DNA of 64,000 bases from NCBI RefSeq assembly GCF_946848805.1, contig NZ_CAMPFU010000001.1:274001-338000 (forward strand), read 5' to 3'. A program made the position numbers and the translations under genes. This stretch comes from Deinococcus sp. Marseille-Q6407 (GTDB lineage: Bacteria > Deinococcota > Deinococci > Deinococcales > Deinococcaceae). The notes beneath the pieces are model-generated. The model ran no database searches, was not told the origin of the DNA, and saw only the letters and a list, made by a program, of their open reading frames with translations. Positions 24,963-36,373 of the stretch are shown piece after piece. Every line of letters begins with the position of its first letter. Positions within the stretch are counted from its first letter, which is position 1.

Positions 24963-25147
24963 GCCGGCGTGGGTCAGTGGCTGGCCGGCGGGCGAGGGCT
25001 GAAGCCCAGCGGGGGCCAAGCCGCAACCATGCAGACTGGTGGGGGCCAGTCACACCTACTGTCTTCCCCAGCACGCTGCACATGGGCACTGTTTTTTTTC
25101 ACTTTCACTTCCACAGCCCTGACGCTTCCGGCCACTGACCCACCGGC
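24963..25147. repeat. Intergenic inverted-repeat structure
   Basis: GGGTCAGTGGC at 24971-24981 and its exact complement GCCACTGACCC at 25131-25141 lie 150 bp apart. The match extends outward with gaps (GCCGG on both flanks). The interval is not coding and holds a T8 run near 25092. It could be a small noncoding repeat or MITE-like element, or a folded RNA. Confidence 0.4.
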
Positions 25148-25150
25148 TCC

Positions 25151-25195
25151 CTGCCTTTTCCGGCGAGGAGCTTTTTTCTGGCTGGAAAAGGCAGG
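25151..25195. repeat. Large perfect hairpin downstream of rarA
   Basis: CTGCCTTTTCC (about 25151-25161) is complemented exactly by GGAAAAGGCAG (about 25185-25195). It stands just past the rarA stop (minus strand). It lacks a T-run after the stem on the minus strand, so its role as terminator is unsure. Confidence 0.45.
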
Positions 25196-25206
25196 CAGCG
25201 TCAGCT

Positions 25207-26502
25207 TTATTCGTCCAATTCGTCCGCGCCTTCACCTTCTCCGTGTGCCGCCCGCAGCTTACGCCAACGCTCCTGCACGCGTCCTTCCCAGCCCTCGCTG
25301 CCGGGATGGTACAAGTCCAGGTCAGCACCTTCCGGCAGGTAAGCCTGGGCAAATGATCCCGCCAGGTTGTCGAAGTAGTAGGCGTAGCTTTTGCTGTAGC
25401 CCTGAACACGCATCAATTCGGTGGGGGCGTTGCGCAGGTGCAGCGGCACCGGCAGTGTTTCGCCTTCCTGCACGGCACGGACGGTACGCTTCCAGGCGGT
25501 ATATACGCTGTTGCTCTTGGGCGCCAGTGCCAGGTATACCACGGCTTGCGCCAGCGCCAGGTCTCCTTCGGGCCGTCCCAGGAACTCGGCGGTATCGCGG
25601 GCGGCAATCGCCAGCCGCAGCGCCTGCGGGTCAGCCAGACCCACATCTTCACTGGCAATCCGCACGATGCGCCGCGCCACATAGAGGGGGTCCGCGCCGC
25701 CTTCCAGCATCCGCGCCAGCCAGTACAGCGAAGCGTCCACATGGCTGCCCCGCACCGACTTGTGCAGCGCCGAAATCAGGTTGTAAAAATCCTCGCCGCC
25801 CTTGTCCATTGCTGGCAGATGCCGGCCGAAAGCCTCGGTCACGGCTTCCCCGTCTACCGGGTTGGCCAGGACTGCGGCTGCTTCCAGCGTGCCCAGGGCC
25901 CGCCGCGCGTCGCCGTCGGCCAGCCGGGCCAACAGGTTCAGGGCGTCCGGCTCTATGCTCACGCCTTCCAGCCCGCGCGGGTCGCTCAGCGCCCGTTCGA
26001 TCAACCCTCGCAGGTCGTCTTGACTCAGTGGCTCCAGCACCAGCGTCCGCGCCCGCGAGCGCAGCGCCGGGTTGACCTCGAAACTGGGGTTTTCGGTGGT
26101 GGCGCCGATCAGGGTCAGCAGGCCCGACTCCACGTGCGGCAGCAGGGCATCTTGCTGGGCTTTGTTAAAGCGGTGAATCTCGTCCAGAAACAGCACGGTC
26201 TTCTGCCCACGTCCGCGCCGCGCCTGCGCTTCCACCACCGTCTCGCGCACGTCCTTGACCCCGGCACTGACGGCCGAGAGCTGGATAAAATGCGCTCCCA
26301 CTTCACCGGCCAGCAGCCGGGCCAGGGTGGTCTTGCCGACCCCCGGTGGCCCCCACAGAATCAGCGAGGGGAGCCGGCCGGATTCCAGCAGGCGGGTCAG
26401 CGGTTTGCCGGGGCCCAGCAGGTGCCGCTGCCCCACGACTTCGGCAGTGGTCTGGGGGCGCAGGCGTTCGGCCAGGGGAGCGGGGGGATCGAACAGCGTC
26501 AT
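25207..26502 (-). CDS. rarA: Replication-associated recombination protein A (RarA/MgsA-type AAA+ ATPase)
   Basis: 431 aa. It is a clamp-loader-like AAA+ ATPase acting at stalled replication forks. It begins [20 protein letters not shown]. Walker A is [17 protein letters not shown] near residue 50, Walker [21 protein letters not shown] near 105, and sensor 1 [20 protein letters not shown] near 130. The C-terminal oligomerisation region has [12 protein letters not shown] and NAPTELM. TAACGT ends 6 nt before the start codon (leaderless-type). The Glu/Asp-rich last 15 residues vary in the family. Confidence 0.94.
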   Translation of the reverse strand: MTLFDPPAPLAERLRPQTTAEVVGQRHLLGPGKPLTRLLESGRLPSLILWGPPGVGKTTLARLLAGEVGAHFIQLSAVSAGVKDVRETVVEAQARRGRGQKTVLFLDEIHRFNKAQQDALLPHVESGLLTLIGATTENPSFEVNPALRSRARTLVLEPLSQDDLRGLIERALSDPRGLEGVSIEPDALNLLARLADGDARRALGTLEAAAVLANPVDGEAVTEAFGRHLPAMDKGGEDFYNLISALHKSVRGSHVDASLYWLARMLEGGADPLYVARRIVRIASEDVGLADPQALRLAIAARDTAEFLGRPEGDLALAQAVVYLALAPKSNSVYTAWKRTVRAVQEGETLPVPLHLRNAPTELMRVQGYSKSYAYYFDNLAGSFAQAYLPEGADLDLYHPGSEGWEGRVQERWRKLRAAHGEGEGADELDE

Positions 26503-26560
26503 TCCCTCACGTTAAAGCCCGCCCATACTCCTGAGCGCGGAACACGGCACAATGACAGGC

Positions 26561-26824
26561 ATGAACCTTAAAGAGATGGCCCAGCGCGAAGGTCTCCCGG
26601 CCAGCGTGACTGTCGAGCGTGAAGAGAGCGAAGCCGGCATTCTGATCCGTGCCTTTCAGGAGCAGCAGGGTGCTGAAATCCTGATCACCCCTTCAGCCTG
26701 CAAGATGTACGGCGAAGGCCCTAGCATCACAGCTGCCCTCAGCCGCCTGCGGGTGCTGTCTGAAGAAGGTTTCCCTGAGCGTGAGCATGGACACTGGCAC
26801 CATGAGGAACTGGCCGACACCTGA
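26561..26824 (+). CDS. Small acidic hypothetical protein
   Basis: 87 aa from ATG 26561; ATG 26552 would add three residues. The sequence is hydrophilic with an acidic bias (EREESEAGILIRAFQEQQGA) and a His-rich end (EHGHWHHEELADT). It contains one Cys. I do not recognise a family. There is no SD, and CACAAT lies 7 nt before ATG 26561, a weak match to the leaderless pattern. Codon use matches the neighbours, supporting a real gene. Confidence 0.6.
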   Translation: MNLKEMAQREGLPASVTVEREESEAGILIRAFQEQQGAEILITPSACKMYGEGPSITAALSRLRVLSEEGFPEREHGHWHHEELADT

Positions 26825-26871
26825 AGATCAGGCAGAGCCTGAATTTTCTTAACCAAGACTTTATACTTCTA

Positions 26872-26877
26872 GTCGCT
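26872..26877 (+). promoter_or_regulatory. -10 box upstream of tuf
   Basis: TATACT lies 237 nt upstream of the tuf ATG, so tuf and the ribosomal-protein genes after it would have a leader of about 230 nt. The leader contains small stems, such as GGACCT/AGGTCC near 27042-27056, and a GGGTCTTTTT run near 27075-27084. It may be an attenuation region; no tRNA or known riboswitch was recognised. Confidence 0.5.
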
Positions 26878-27114
26878 CAGTGTCAGTCTGGGCCAGCACC
26901 CGGCTGCCAACTTGCCCCTGAGCTGCAGATCCGCTAGACTTTTACGTCGGTACGCAAGTCTCTGCGTAGCGTGTGCCAGCCGGCAGGACACTGCCGCCTC
27001 GGCGAGAACCAACCCAATGTGGGCCGCAAAACCCAACTGGACCTCCCAGGTCCTTTCTGGCAAACCCGATCAAAGGGTCTTTTTGTGTGTGCCACCGCTT
27101 GGAGGAGAGTAACT

Positions 27115-28332
<1,218 letters not shown>

Positions 28333-28348
28333 GGAATTGGTGTAGAGA

Positions 28349-28672
28349 ATGGTTGCCCCCAAGATTCGTATCAAACTGCGTGGTTTCGACCACCGCGCTC
28401 TGGACCAGTCCGCCAGCAAGATCGTGGACACCGTCCGCCGCACCGGCGCTGACGTGAGCGGTCCCGTGCCGCTGCCCACCCGCATCCGCCGTTTCTGCGT
28501 GCTGCGTAGCCCCTTTGTCAACAAGGACAGCCGCGAGCACTTTGAAATCCGGACCCACAACCGCCTGGTGGACATCAAGAACCCCACCAAGAAGACCATC
28601 GATAGCCTGATGACCCTGGACCTGCCGACCGGCGTGGACATTGAAATCAAGACTGTTGGAGGCGGCGCATGA
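28349..28672 (+). CDS. rpsJ: 30S ribosomal protein S10
   Basis: 107 aa. S10 lies in the 30S head and in other bacteria also acts as NusE in antitermination. It begins with the family start [20 protein letters not shown] and has [20 protein letters not shown] in the tip loop. Its stop overlaps the rplC start by 4 nt. It is the first ribosomal gene of the S10 cluster. Confidence 0.97.
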   Translation: MVAPKIRIKLRGFDHRALDQSASKIVDTVRRTGADVSGPVPLPTRIRRFCVLRSPFVNKDSREHFEIRTHNRLVDIKNPTKKTIDSLMTLDLPTGVDIEIKTVGGGA

Positions 28673-29288
28673 AGGGAATCCTCGGTACCAAGATCGGCAT
28701 GACGCAGATCTGGAAAGACGACCGTGCCGTGCCTGTCACGGTGATCCTGGCCGGCCCCTGCCCCGTGGTTCAGCGCAAGACCAACGAAGTAGACGGCTAT
28801 GAAGCTGTGCAAATCGGCTTTGGCGACCGCAAGGAAAAGGGCCTGAACAAGCCCAAACTGGGCCACCTGAAAAAGGCCAACCTGAGCCCTGTGCGTTACC
28901 TGCGTGAATTCCGCGACTTCAATCCTGAAGGCGACGAAGTGCGTGTGGACGTGTTTGGCGAAGGTGAAAAGATCGACGTGACCGGCACCAGCAAAGGTAA
29001 GGGTTTTCAGGGCGTTATGAAGCGCTGGAACTTCGCCGGCGGTCCTGCCAGCCACGGTGCCAAGAAGTGGCACCGCCGTCCCGGTTCGATCGGTCAGCGT
29101 AAGACCCCCGGCCGTGTGTACAAAGGCAAGAAGATGGCCGGTCACATGGGCGACGAGCGCGTGACTGTCCAGAACCTGGAAGTGGTCGAAGTGCGCCCCG
29201 ACGAGAACCTGATCCTGGTCAAGGGCGCTGTGCCCGGAGCCAATGGCGGCCTGGTGATTCTGCGCGGCGCCGTTAAGGGAGGCCAGTA

Positions 29289-29289
<1 letters not shown>
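28669..29289 (+). CDS. rplC: 50S ribosomal protein L3
   Basis: 206 aa. L3 nucleates 23S rRNA folding near the peptidyl transferase centre. It begins [20 protein letters not shown]. The long central loop [20 protein letters not shown] reaches the catalytic centre. Its start overlaps rpsJ (ATGA) and its stop overlaps rplD (TAATG). Confidence 0.97.
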
Positions 29290-29899
<610 letters not shown>

Positions 29900-29903
<4 letters not shown>

Positions 29904-30187
29904 GCCACTACGACATTATCCAGGCCCCCGTGGTCAGTGAAAAAGCATTCGCCGGCATGGAAAAGGGCGTGTACTCGTTCTGGGTGTCCCCCAAGGCCAC
30001 CAAGCTTGAAATTCGCGAAGCCATTCAGAAGGCTTTCGGTGTACAGGTGACCGGCATCAGCACCATGAACGTGCGCGGCAAGCGCAAGCGTGTGGGCCGT
30101 TTCATGGGCCAGCGCAACGACCGTAAGAAGGCCGTGGTTCGCCTCGCCGATGGCCAGAAAATCGAAGCCCTCGAAGGACTGGTCTAA
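29900..30187 (+). CDS. rplW: 50S ribosomal protein L23
   Basis: 95 aa at the tunnel exit, docking site for trigger factor and SRP. It starts with GTG (GTGA overlap with the rplD stop) and reads [20 protein letters not shown]. The rRNA-binding loop is [20 protein letters not shown]. Eleven nt separate it from rplB, which has its own SD (AAGGAG). Confidence 0.96.
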
Positions 30188-30198
30188 GGAGATTCAGC

Positions 30199-31035
30199 AT
30201 GGCTATGAAGAAGTACCGTCCCTATACCCCCAGTCGCCGTCAGATGACCACGGCCGACTTCTCGGGCCTGACCAAAAAGCGCCCTGAAAAGGCCCTCACC
30301 CAGCCGCTGCCCAAGACTGGTGGCCGTAACAACTGTGGCCGTATCACCAGCCGTTTCATCGGCGGTGGCCACAAGCGCCTGTACCGCGTTATTGACTTTA
30401 AGCGCCGTGACAAAGCTGGCGTGACCGCGACTGTGGCTGCAATCGAATACGATCCCAACCGCAGCGCCCGCATCGCCCTGCTGCACTACGCTGACGGCGT
30501 CAAGCGCTACATCCTGGCCCCTGAAGGCATGAAGGTCGGCCAGAAGGTCAATGCTGGCCCCGAAGCCGAACCCAAGCTGGGCAACGCCCTGCCTCTGCGT
30601 TTCGTGCCGGTCGGTGCTGTGGTTCACGCTGTAGAACTGGTCCCCGGTAAAGGTGCCCAGATGGCCCGCAGCGCTGGTACCAGCGTGCAGGTTCAGGGTA
30701 AGGAAGGCGACTACGTCATCCTGCGTCTGCCCAGCGGCGAACTGCGCCGCGTTCACTCCGAGTGCTACGCCACCATCGGTGCTGTAGGCAACGCCGAGCA
30801 CAAGAACGTTGTGCTGGGTAAAGCCGGCCGCAGCCGCTGGCTGGGCCGTAAGCCTCACCAGCGCGGTAGCGCCATGAACCCGGTGGATCACCCTCACGGT
30901 GGTGGTGAAGGACGTACCAGCACCGGCCGTGTGCCTGTCAGCCCCTGGGGCCAGCCGGCCAAGGGGCTGAAGACCCGCCGCAAGCGCAAGAACAGTGACC
31001 GTTTCATCATCAGCCGCCGTAAGGGCCGCAAGTAA
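30199..31035 (+). CDS. rplB: 50S ribosomal protein L2
   Basis: 278 aa. L2 is essential for subunit association and peptidyl transfer. It begins [20 protein letters not shown] and contains the conserved [17 protein letters not shown] with the functionally important His. Residue 46 is Cys (TGT at 30334-30336) in [13 protein letters not shown], where I expect Arg or Gln (NNRGR/NNQGR); a single C-to-T change from CGT would explain it. Otherwise the sequence is ordinary. Confidence 0.97.
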   Translation: MAMKKYRPYTPSRRQMTTADFSGLTKKRPEKALTQPLPKTGGRNNCGRITSRFIGGGHKRLYRVIDFKRRDKAGVTATVAAIEYDPNRSARIALLHYADGVKRYILAPEGMKVGQKVNAGPEAEPKLGNALPLRFVPVGAVVHAVELVPGKGAQMARSAGTSVQVQGKEGDYVILRLPSGELRRVHSECYATIGAVGNAEHKNVVLGKAGRSRWLGRKPHQRGSAMNPVDHPHGGGEGRTSTGRVPVSPWGQPAKGLKTRRKRKNSDRFIISRRKGRK

Positions 31036-31048
31036 GGGAAGGTAGAGA

Positions 31049-31336
31049 ATGCCCCGTAGCCTCAAAAAAGGCCCGTTCGTGGATGACCACCTCCTGAAAA
31101 AGGTGGATGCCCAGAACGAGCGCAAAGAGAAGAAAGTCATCAAGACCTGGAGCCGCCGCTCAACGGTCGTGCCCGAAATGATCGGCCACACCATTGCGGT
31201 GCACAACGGCAAACAGCACACCCCGGTATTCGTGAACGAACAGATGATCGGCCACAAGCTGGGCGAGTTTGCCCCTACCCGCACCTACCGCGGTCACGGC
31301 ACCGATAAGAATGCGAAAGGGAGCAAGAGGAAATGA
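31049..31336 (+). CDS. rpsS: 30S ribosomal protein S19
   Basis: 95 aa. It binds with S13 in the 30S head. It begins [20 protein letters not shown]. The core [20 protein letters not shown] and [16 protein letters not shown] are conserved. Its stop overlaps the rplV start (ATGA). Confidence 0.97.
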   Translation: MPRSLKKGPFVDDHLLKKVDAQNERKEKKVIKTWSRRSTVVPEMIGHTIAVHNGKQHTPVFVNEQMIGHKLGEFAPTRTYRGHGTDKNAKGSKRK

Positions 31337-31740
31337 CCGCTACCCAGACCGCTGAATACCGCAACAAGAAGCAGCGCAAGCAGGAGCACAAGCTGCGTAA
31401 GCCCGGCTACGCCCGTGCCAAGTACGTGCGCATGAGCCCCCGCAAGGTGCGCCTGGTCGTAGACCTGATTCGCGGCAAGAGCGTTCAGGAGGCTGAAGAC
31501 ATCCTGCGCTTCCTGCCTCATATTGCCAGTGAGCCCATCAGCAAGGTGCTGAACTCGGCCAAGGCCAACGCTCTGCACAATGACAACATGCTGGAAGACC
31601 AGCTGTTCGTCAAGGAAGCTTATGTGGACGCCGGCCCCACTCTGAAGCGCCTGATTCCCCGGGCCCGCGGCGCCGCCAACATCATCCGCAAGCGCACCAG
31701 CCACATCACCATCGTGGTCGGCGAAAAAGGAGCCAACTAA
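31333..31740 (+). CDS. rplV: 50S ribosomal protein L22
   Basis: 135 aa. The conserved region runs [20 protein letters not shown] through [20 protein letters not shown], with the beta-hairpin loop that lines the exit tunnel ([19 protein letters not shown]). About 25 extra basic residues precede the core, a longer N-terminus than in E. coli (110 aa). Overlaps both neighbours by 1-4 nt. Confidence 0.97.
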   Translation: MTATQTAEYRNKKQRKQEHKLRKPGYARAKYVRMSPRKVRLVVDLIRGKSVQEAEDILRFLPHIASEPISKVLNSAKANALHNDNMLEDQLFVKEAYVDAGPTLKRLIPRARGAANIIRKRTSHITIVVGEKGAN

Positions 31741-32519
31741 TGGGTAATAAAATCAACCCCAACGGCTTCCGCCTCGGCGTGACCCGTGGCTGGAACAGCC
31801 GCTGGTACGCTGGCAAGAAGAACTACAGCCAACTGCTGCGCGAAGACGAAAAGATTCGCCAGCTGGTTCACCGCGAGTTGCAGGCTGCCGGTATCGCCCG
31901 CATCGAAATCGAGCGCGCCGGTCAGCAGATCAACGTGATCATCAGTGCGGCCAAGCCGGGCATCGTGATCGGTAAGGGTGGCGAAAGCATCAAGGCCATC
32001 CGCCAGAAGATCGAAAGCATGGTGGAAGCCGGAACCGTGGCTGTGAACGTCGCGGAAATCCCGAACCCCAACACCAGCGCTCCCCTGGTGGCCCTGCGTA
32101 TCGCCGAACAGATCGAACGTCGCTTCGCGTTCCGCCGTGCCATGAAGCAGGCGGCCCAGCGCGTGATGGAATCCGGCGCCCGTGGCGTCAAGGTGATCCT
32201 GAGCGGCCGTCTGGGTGGCGCCGAGCAGGCCCGTACAGAGAAAGTGCTGGAAGGCCGCGTGCCCCTGCACACCCTGCGCGCCGACATCGACTACGGCACC
32301 GCGACTGCCAGCACCACCTACGGTCAGCTGGGCATCAAGGTCCTGGTGTTCAACGGCGAAGTGATTGGTGGACGTACCGAAACCGCTCAGCCCCGTCACG
32401 GCCGCTCCGGCAGACACGACGGTGAAGGCAGCGAACGCCGTGGCCGCAGCGACCGCCCCGCCGGACGCCGCCGCCCCACTGCTCGCCGCCGTCAAGGAGG
32501 ACCCAATGCTGCTTCCTAA
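31740..32519 (+). CDS. rpsC: 30S ribosomal protein S3
   Basis: 259 aa. The KH domain with [16 protein letters not shown] is near residue 75-95. The C-terminal domain contains [20 protein letters not shown] and [14 protein letters not shown]. The last 45 residues are an Arg/Gly/Pro-rich tail ([20 protein letters not shown]), low-complexity and variable in the family. Its 3' end overlaps rplP by 14 nt. Confidence 0.96.
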   Translation: MGNKINPNGFRLGVTRGWNSRWYAGKKNYSQLLREDEKIRQLVHRELQAAGIARIEIERAGQQINVIISAAKPGIVIGKGGESIKAIRQKIESMVEAGTVAVNVAEIPNPNTSAPLVALRIAEQIERRFAFRRAMKQAAQRVMESGARGVKVILSGRLGGAEQARTEKVLEGRVPLHTLRADIDYGTATASTTYGQLGIKVLVFNGEVIGGRTETAQPRHGRSGRHDGEGSERRGRSDRPAGRRRPTARRRQGGPNAAS

Positions 32520-32931
32520 GCGCACCAAATACCGTAAGCAGTTCCGTGGCCGCATGCGCGGTGAAGCCAAGGGCGGCGATTATGTGGCCTTCGGTGACTA
32601 TGGCCTGGTGGCCATGGAACCCGGCTGGATTCGCTCCAACCACATCGAAGCCTGCCGTATCGTGATGAGCCGTCACTTCCGCCGTGGCGGTAAGATCTAC
32701 ATTCGGATCTTCCCCGATAAGCCTGTGACCAAAAAGCCCCTGGAAGTCCGAATGGGTAAGGGGAAAGGCGCCGTGGAATTCTGGGTGGCTGTGGTCAAGC
32801 CCGGCCGCGTGATGTTTGAGGTGGCCGGTGTGACCGAGGCCCAGGCCAAGGAAGCTTTCCGTCTGGCCAGCCACAAGCTGCCGATCAAGACCAAGATGGT
32901 CAAGCGCGAGGTATACGATGAAGCCCAGTGA
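32506..32931 (+). CDS. rplP: 50S ribosomal protein L16
   Basis: 141 aa with ATG 32506, preceded by AAGGAGG (32494-32500) inside the end of rpsC. It begins [20 protein letters not shown]. The conserved [20 protein letters not shown] and [20 protein letters not shown] follow. L16 sits near the A and P site tRNA elbows. A longer upstream frame exists but is not family-like. Confidence 0.97.
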   Translation: MLLPKRTKYRKQFRGRMRGEAKGGDYVAFGDYGLVAMEPGWIRSNHIEACRIVMSRHFRRGGKIYIRIFPDKPVTKKPLEVRMGKGKGAVEFWVAVVKPGRVMFEVAGVTEAQAKEAFRLASHKLPIKTKMVKREVYDEAQ

Positions 32932-33121
32932 AATGCGTGATTTGGCGCTGGCCGACTTCGATCAGGAAATCGAAAACCGCAAGAAGGAGCTGATGGAACT
33001 GCGCTTCCAAGCTTCGATGGGCAACCTGCCCCAGCCCCACCGCGTCAGCAAGCTGCGCCGTGAAGTGGCCCAGCTGAACACCATCCGCGGTGAACGTCAG
33101 CGCAAGGAAGGTCAGCAATGA
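32918..33121 (+). CDS. rpmC: 50S ribosomal protein L29
   Basis: 67 aa. It forms two helices near the tunnel exit. It reads [20 protein letters not shown], then [20 protein letters not shown], the family pattern. It overlaps rplP by 14 nt and rpsQ by 4 nt. Confidence 0.95.
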   Translation: MKPSEMRDLALADFDQEIENRKKELMELRFQASMGNLPQPHRVSKLRREVAQLNTIRGERQRKEGQQ

Positions 33122-33447
33122 GTGAACAGAAAAAAGTCGCCCTGAGAAAGACCTTCCAGGGCACTGTGGTCAGCGACAAGGCCGACAAGACGGTGAGCGT
33201 GAAAGTGGAACGCCGCTTTGCCCACCCCCTGTACGGCAAGGTCGTGACCCGCAGCCAGAAGTACGCTGCCCACGATGAACAGAACGAATACCGCATCGGT
33301 GACCGTGTGGAAATCATTGCGGTGCGCCCGATCAGTAAGAACAAGACCTGGAAGGTTACTCGCCTGATCGAACGCCCCCGCGGCATGGAAACCACCGTGG
33401 CCGAAACTGAAGTTGCCGGCGAAGAAGCTGCTGGAGGCGAAGCATGA
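33118..33447 (+). CDS. rpsQ: 30S ribosomal protein S17
   Basis: 109 aa, longer than the 84 aa of E. coli because of a C-terminal helix and an acidic Glu/Ala tail ([16 protein letters not shown]). The OB-fold core is [20 protein letters not shown], then [19 protein letters not shown] and [20 protein letters not shown]. It overlaps rpmC and rplN by 4 nt each. Confidence 0.96.
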   Translation: MSEQKKVALRKTFQGTVVSDKADKTVSVKVERRFAHPLYGKVVTRSQKYAAHDEQNEYRIGDRVEIIAVRPISKNKTWKVTRLIERPRGMETTVAETEVAGEEAAGGEA

Positions 33448-33848
33448 TTCAGGTTCAATCCCGTCTCGACGTGGCCGACAACAGCGGCGCCCGTGAACTG
33501 ATGTGCATCCGTGTGCTGAACTCGGGTATCGGCGGTAAGGGCCTGACCACCGGCGGTGGCGGCAACAAGCGTTACGCGCAGGTTGGCGACATCATCGTGG
33601 CCAGCGTGAAAGACGCCGCTCCCCGCGGTGCCGTGAAGGCTGGCGACGTGGTCAAGGCTGTGGTCGTGCGTACCAGCCAGGCCATCAAGCGCGCTGACGG
33701 CAGCACCATCCGCTTTGACCGGAATGCTGCTGTGGTCATCAACCAGAACGGCGAACCCCGTGGTACCCGCGTCTTTGGCCCGGTGGCCCGTGAACTGCGT
33801 GACCGCCGCTTCATGAAGATCGTCTCCCTGGCTCCGGAGGTGCTGTAA
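33444..33848 (+). CDS. rplN: 50S ribosomal protein L14
   Basis: 134 aa, slightly longer than the usual 122. It begins [20 protein letters not shown]. An insertion ([20 protein letters not shown]) lengthens an early loop. The C-terminus reads [21 protein letters not shown]14 forms a bridge to the 30S subunit. Confidence 0.97.
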   Translation: MIQVQSRLDVADNSGARELMCIRVLNSGIGGKGLTTGGGGNKRYAQVGDIIVASVKDAAPRGAVKAGDVVKAVVVRTSQAIKRADGSTIRFDRNAAVVINQNGEPRGTRVFGPVARELRDRRFMKIVSLAPEVL

Positions 33849-34195
33849 TGGCCCGTAAAGCAGCAGGCGAACACCACGGCAACAAGCTGCACGTCCGCAA
33901 GGGCGACACTGTGGTGGTACTGAGCGGCAAGCATAAGGGCGCGACCGGCAAGGTTCTGGAAACCTCGCCCCGCGACCAGAAGGTGCTGGTCGAAGGTGTC
34001 AACACCGTGATCAAGCACGTCAAGCCCAGCTTCGCTAACCCTGAAGGCGGCCGCGTCGAGAAGGAAATCCCCCTGCATGCCTCCAAGGTGGCGTTGGTGG
34101 ATCCCGAAACCGGCAAGGCCACCCGTGTCCGTAAGCAGGTCGTGGACGGCCGCAAGGTCCGCGTCGCGGCTGCCAGCGGCAAGGTCATCGACTAA
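33848..34195 (+). CDS. rplX: 50S ribosomal protein L24
   Basis: 115 aa. The KOW motif region is [20 protein letters not shown], then [21 protein letters not shown]24 initiates large-subunit assembly. It overlaps rplN by 1 nt. A 65-nt gap with a hairpin (GGCCGCT/AGCGGCC at about 34204-34229) separates it from rplE. Confidence 0.96.
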   Translation: MARKAAGEHHGNKLHVRKGDTVVVLSGKHKGATGKVLETSPRDQKVLVEGVNTVIKHVKPSFANPEGGRVEKEIPLHASKVALVDPETGKATRVRKQVVDGRKVRVAAASGKVID

Positions 34196-34260
34196 AACCC
34201 GTGGGGCCGCTTCCCGAAATGGAGCGGCCTGGGCGACCTGTCCGCCCGAAATGAGGAACC

Positions 34261-34803
34261 ATGTTGCAACTCAAGGATAAGTATCAGAGCGAGGTGCGCC
34301 CTGCCCTGGTCGAACAGTTCAGCTATTCCAGCGTGATGGCTGCGCCCCGGATCGAAAAGATCGTGATTAACGAAGGTCTGGGCTCCGCGGCCCATGACGA
34401 TTCCAAGGCCATTGATAAGGCGGCCAAGGAACTGGCGCTGATTGCCCTGCAAAAGCCAGTGATCACCAAGGCCAAGAAGAGCATCTCGAACTTCAAGCTG
34501 CGTCAGGGCATGCCTATCGGCGTAAAGGTGACCCTGCGCGGTGACCGTATGTGGGTGTTCCTGGATAAGCTGATCAACGTGGGCCTGCCCCGCATCCGTG
34601 ATTTCCGCGGGATCAACCCCAACGCCTTTGATGGCCGTGGCAACTACAACCTGGGCATCAAGGAACAGCTGATCTTCCCCGAGATCACCTACGATATGGT
34701 GGACCGCACCCGTGGGATGGACATTACCATCGTGACCACCGCCAAGACCGACGAAGAAGCTCGCGCCCTGTTGCAGGGCCTGGGCATGCCCTTCCGCAAG
34801 TAA
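34261..34803 (+). CDS. rplE: 50S ribosomal protein L5
   Basis: 180 aa. It contacts 5S rRNA and P-site tRNA. It reads [32 protein letters not shown], and [27 protein letters not shown] is upstream. It is followed by an unusual 133-nt gap before rpsN. Confidence 0.97.
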   Translation: MLQLKDKYQSEVRPALVEQFSYSSVMAAPRIEKIVINEGLGSAAHDDSKAIDKAAKELALIALQKPVITKAKKSISNFKLRQGMPIGVKVTLRGDRMWVFLDKLINVGLPRIRDFRGINPNAFDGRGNYNLGIKEQLIFPEITYDMVDRTRGMDITIVTTAKTDEEARALLQGLGMPFRK

Positions 34804-34848
34804 GGCCCTCACCTGGTCTCTTTTCAAGACAGCCTAAGTAGGTTAAAG

Positions 34849-34878
34849 TAAGGAGTTGCAGACTGCCTGCACTCCTTA
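34849..34878 (+). promoter_or_regulatory. Strong hairpin in the rpsN leader
   Basis: TAAGGAGTTGCAG (34849-34861) pairs with CTGCACTCCTTA (34867-34878), with one bulged T. No T-run follows, so it is more likely a regulatory or processing structure than a terminator. Note that the left arm contains an anti-SD-like TAAGGAG. Confidence 0.5.
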
Positions 34879-34936
34879 TTGCTGTTCTGGCACCTACGAA
34901 CCGCTTAAGAGACCCGAGAGAAAGGAAGAAACGAAC

Positions 34937-35206
34937 ATGGCTAAAAAGAGCAAGATTGCCAAGCAGAAGCAGCGTGAACGCAAAGTGGCTAAGTACGCCG
35001 AAAAGCGTGCCGAACTGAAGGCCGCCGGTGACTACTATGGTCTGAGCCAGTTGCCCCGCGACGCCAGCCCCACCCGCCTGCACAACCGCTGCGAGTTCAC
35101 TGGCCGTCCCCGTGGCTACATCCGTCACTTCGGCGTCAGCCGCATCGTGATGCGTGAAATGGCCCACCGCGGCGAGCTGCCCGGCGTGCGCAAAGCCAGC
35201 TGGTAA
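34937..35206 (+). CDS. rpsN: 30S ribosomal protein S14, long zinc-less form
   Basis: 89 aa. It begins [20 protein letters not shown] and ends [25 protein letters not shown] (final residues VRKASW). Only one Cys ([17 protein letters not shown]) is present, so the CxxC...CxxC zinc site of the short type is absent. Thermus uses the short zinc form. SD AAGGAAG is upstream. Gaps of 133 nt before and 180 nt after are exceptional in this tight cluster, where neighbours overlap by a few bases. See findings. Confidence 0.95.
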   Translation: MAKKSKIAKQKQRERKVAKYAEKRAELKAAGDYYGLSQLPRDASPTRLHNRCEFTGRPRGYIRHFGVSRIVMREMAHRGELPGVRKASW

Positions 35207-35300
35207 GGTTTCCGGCTGGTGTCCGTCCCGGCGGATACGAACCACGGCACATTGCCTGGTGATCGTCCGGCCTGGGAGAAGTCCCTAACAAGAGAAAGAT

Positions 35301-35322
35301 CGGCTCAGTCTGGGCCGTTTTT
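35301..35322 (+). terminator. Terminator-like hairpin between rpsN and rpsH
   Basis: CGGCTCA (35301-35307) pairs with TGGGCCG (35311-35317), one wobble, followed by TTTTT. If functional, it would limit readthrough from rpsN to rpsH. Confidence 0.55.
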
Positions 35323-35386
35323 CCTGGGAAAATCTGGAAGCCTTTAAGCTTCCGCTGTCCTGGGGCGAGGTGCCCCTGGAGGAATA

Positions 35387-35788
35387 ATGGTTAGTGATCC
35401 TATTGCTGACATGCTGACGCGCATCCGTAACGCGACCCGCGGATACAAAGAGAGCGTGGATGTGCCGGCGTCGAAGTTCAAAGAGCAGCTGGCAAAACTG
35501 CTGGTCAAGGAAGGCTACATCGCCTCAGTTGAGCGTCTGCGCCCTGAAGGCGAGCAGTTCGATGTCCTGCGTCTGGGCCTGAAGTATGGCCAGCGCCGTG
35601 AACAGGTCATCAAGCATATCGAGCGTGTTAGCCGTCCTGGCCGCCGCGCTTATCTAAGCGCCGAACACCTGCCCCGCGTGCGCAATGGCATGGGTCTGGC
35701 TGTGGTGTCGACCAGCAAAGGTCTGCTGCCTGACCGTGAAGCCCGCAAAGAAGGCGTGGGCGGCGAAGTCATCTGCGTGATCTGGTAA
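35387..35788 (+). CDS. rpsH: 30S ribosomal protein S8
   Basis: 133 aa. It begins MVSDPIADMLTRIRNATRGY and ends EARKEGVGGEVICVIW, both typical. S8 binds helix 21 of 16S rRNA and in E. coli represses the spc operon. The start has GGAGG 5-6 nt upstream (CTGGAGGAATA). Confidence 0.97.
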   Translation: MVSDPIADMLTRIRNATRGYKESVDVPASKFKEQLAKLLVKEGYIASVERLRPEGEQFDVLRLGLKYGQRREQVIKHIERVSRPGRRAYLSAEHLPRVRNGMGLAVVSTSKGLLPDREARKEGVGGEVICVIW

Positions 35789-35833
35789 GCAGCGCTTCAT
35801 CTATTTTTCCCGGACTGAACAGAAGGAGACAGC

Positions 35834-36373
35834 ATGTCCCGTATTGGTAGACAACCGATCACCGTGCCCAGTGGGGTTACGGTCAACGCCGAAAATGGCG
35901 TTTTCAAAGTCAAGGGGCCCAAGGGCGAACTGACCGTTCCCTATAACACGGCCCTCAGCATCAAGCAAGAAGGCGAACAGCTGCTGATTGAACGCAGCAG
36001 CGATAAGCCCGAGCAGCGCGCTCAGCACGGTCTGGCCCGCAGCCTGATCGCCAACGCGGTGCAAGGTGTGAGCGAAGGCTACACCATTAACCTGGAACTG
36101 CGTGGTGTGGGTTTCCGCGCCAAGATGTCCGGTAAGGCTCTGGAGCTGGCCATCGGTTATAGCCACCCGGTTGTGATTGATCCGCCCGAAGGCGTGAGCT
36201 TCACCGTGCCCGAACCGACCCGCATTGACGTGTCCGGTATTGACAAGCAGCTGGTCGGCCAGGTGGCCGCCAACGTGCGCCGCGTCCGCAAGCCCGACGC
36301 TTACCACGGCAAGGGCGTGCGCTTCCTCGGCGAACACATTCCCCTCAAACCCGGTAAGGCTGGAGCGAAATAA
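35834..36373 (+). CDS. rplF: 50S ribosomal protein L6
   Basis: 179 aa of two homologous domains. It begins [20 protein letters not shown]. The C-terminal signature [20 protein letters not shown] is present. SD AAGGAGA is upstream. It overlaps rplR by 1 nt (TAATG). Confidence 0.97.
   Translation: MSRIGRQPITVPSGVTVNAENGVFKVKGPKGELTVPYNTALSIKQEGEQLLIERSSDKPEQRAQHGLARSLIANAVQGVSEGYTINLELRGVGFRAKMSGKALELAIGYSHPVVIDPPEGVSFTVPEPTRIDVSGIDKQLVGQVAANVRRVRKPDAYHGKGVRFLGEHIPLKPGKAGAK

Noticed and set aside
26880..27114. tRNA or known riboswitch in the tuf leader
   Set aside because: No cloverleaf with T-arm GTTCRANYC or known riboswitch core could be recognised.
32365..32505. N-terminal extension of L16 in the longer frame
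   Set aside because: It lies inside rpsC, is Ala-rich without family match, and a strong AAGGAGG precedes ATG 32506.
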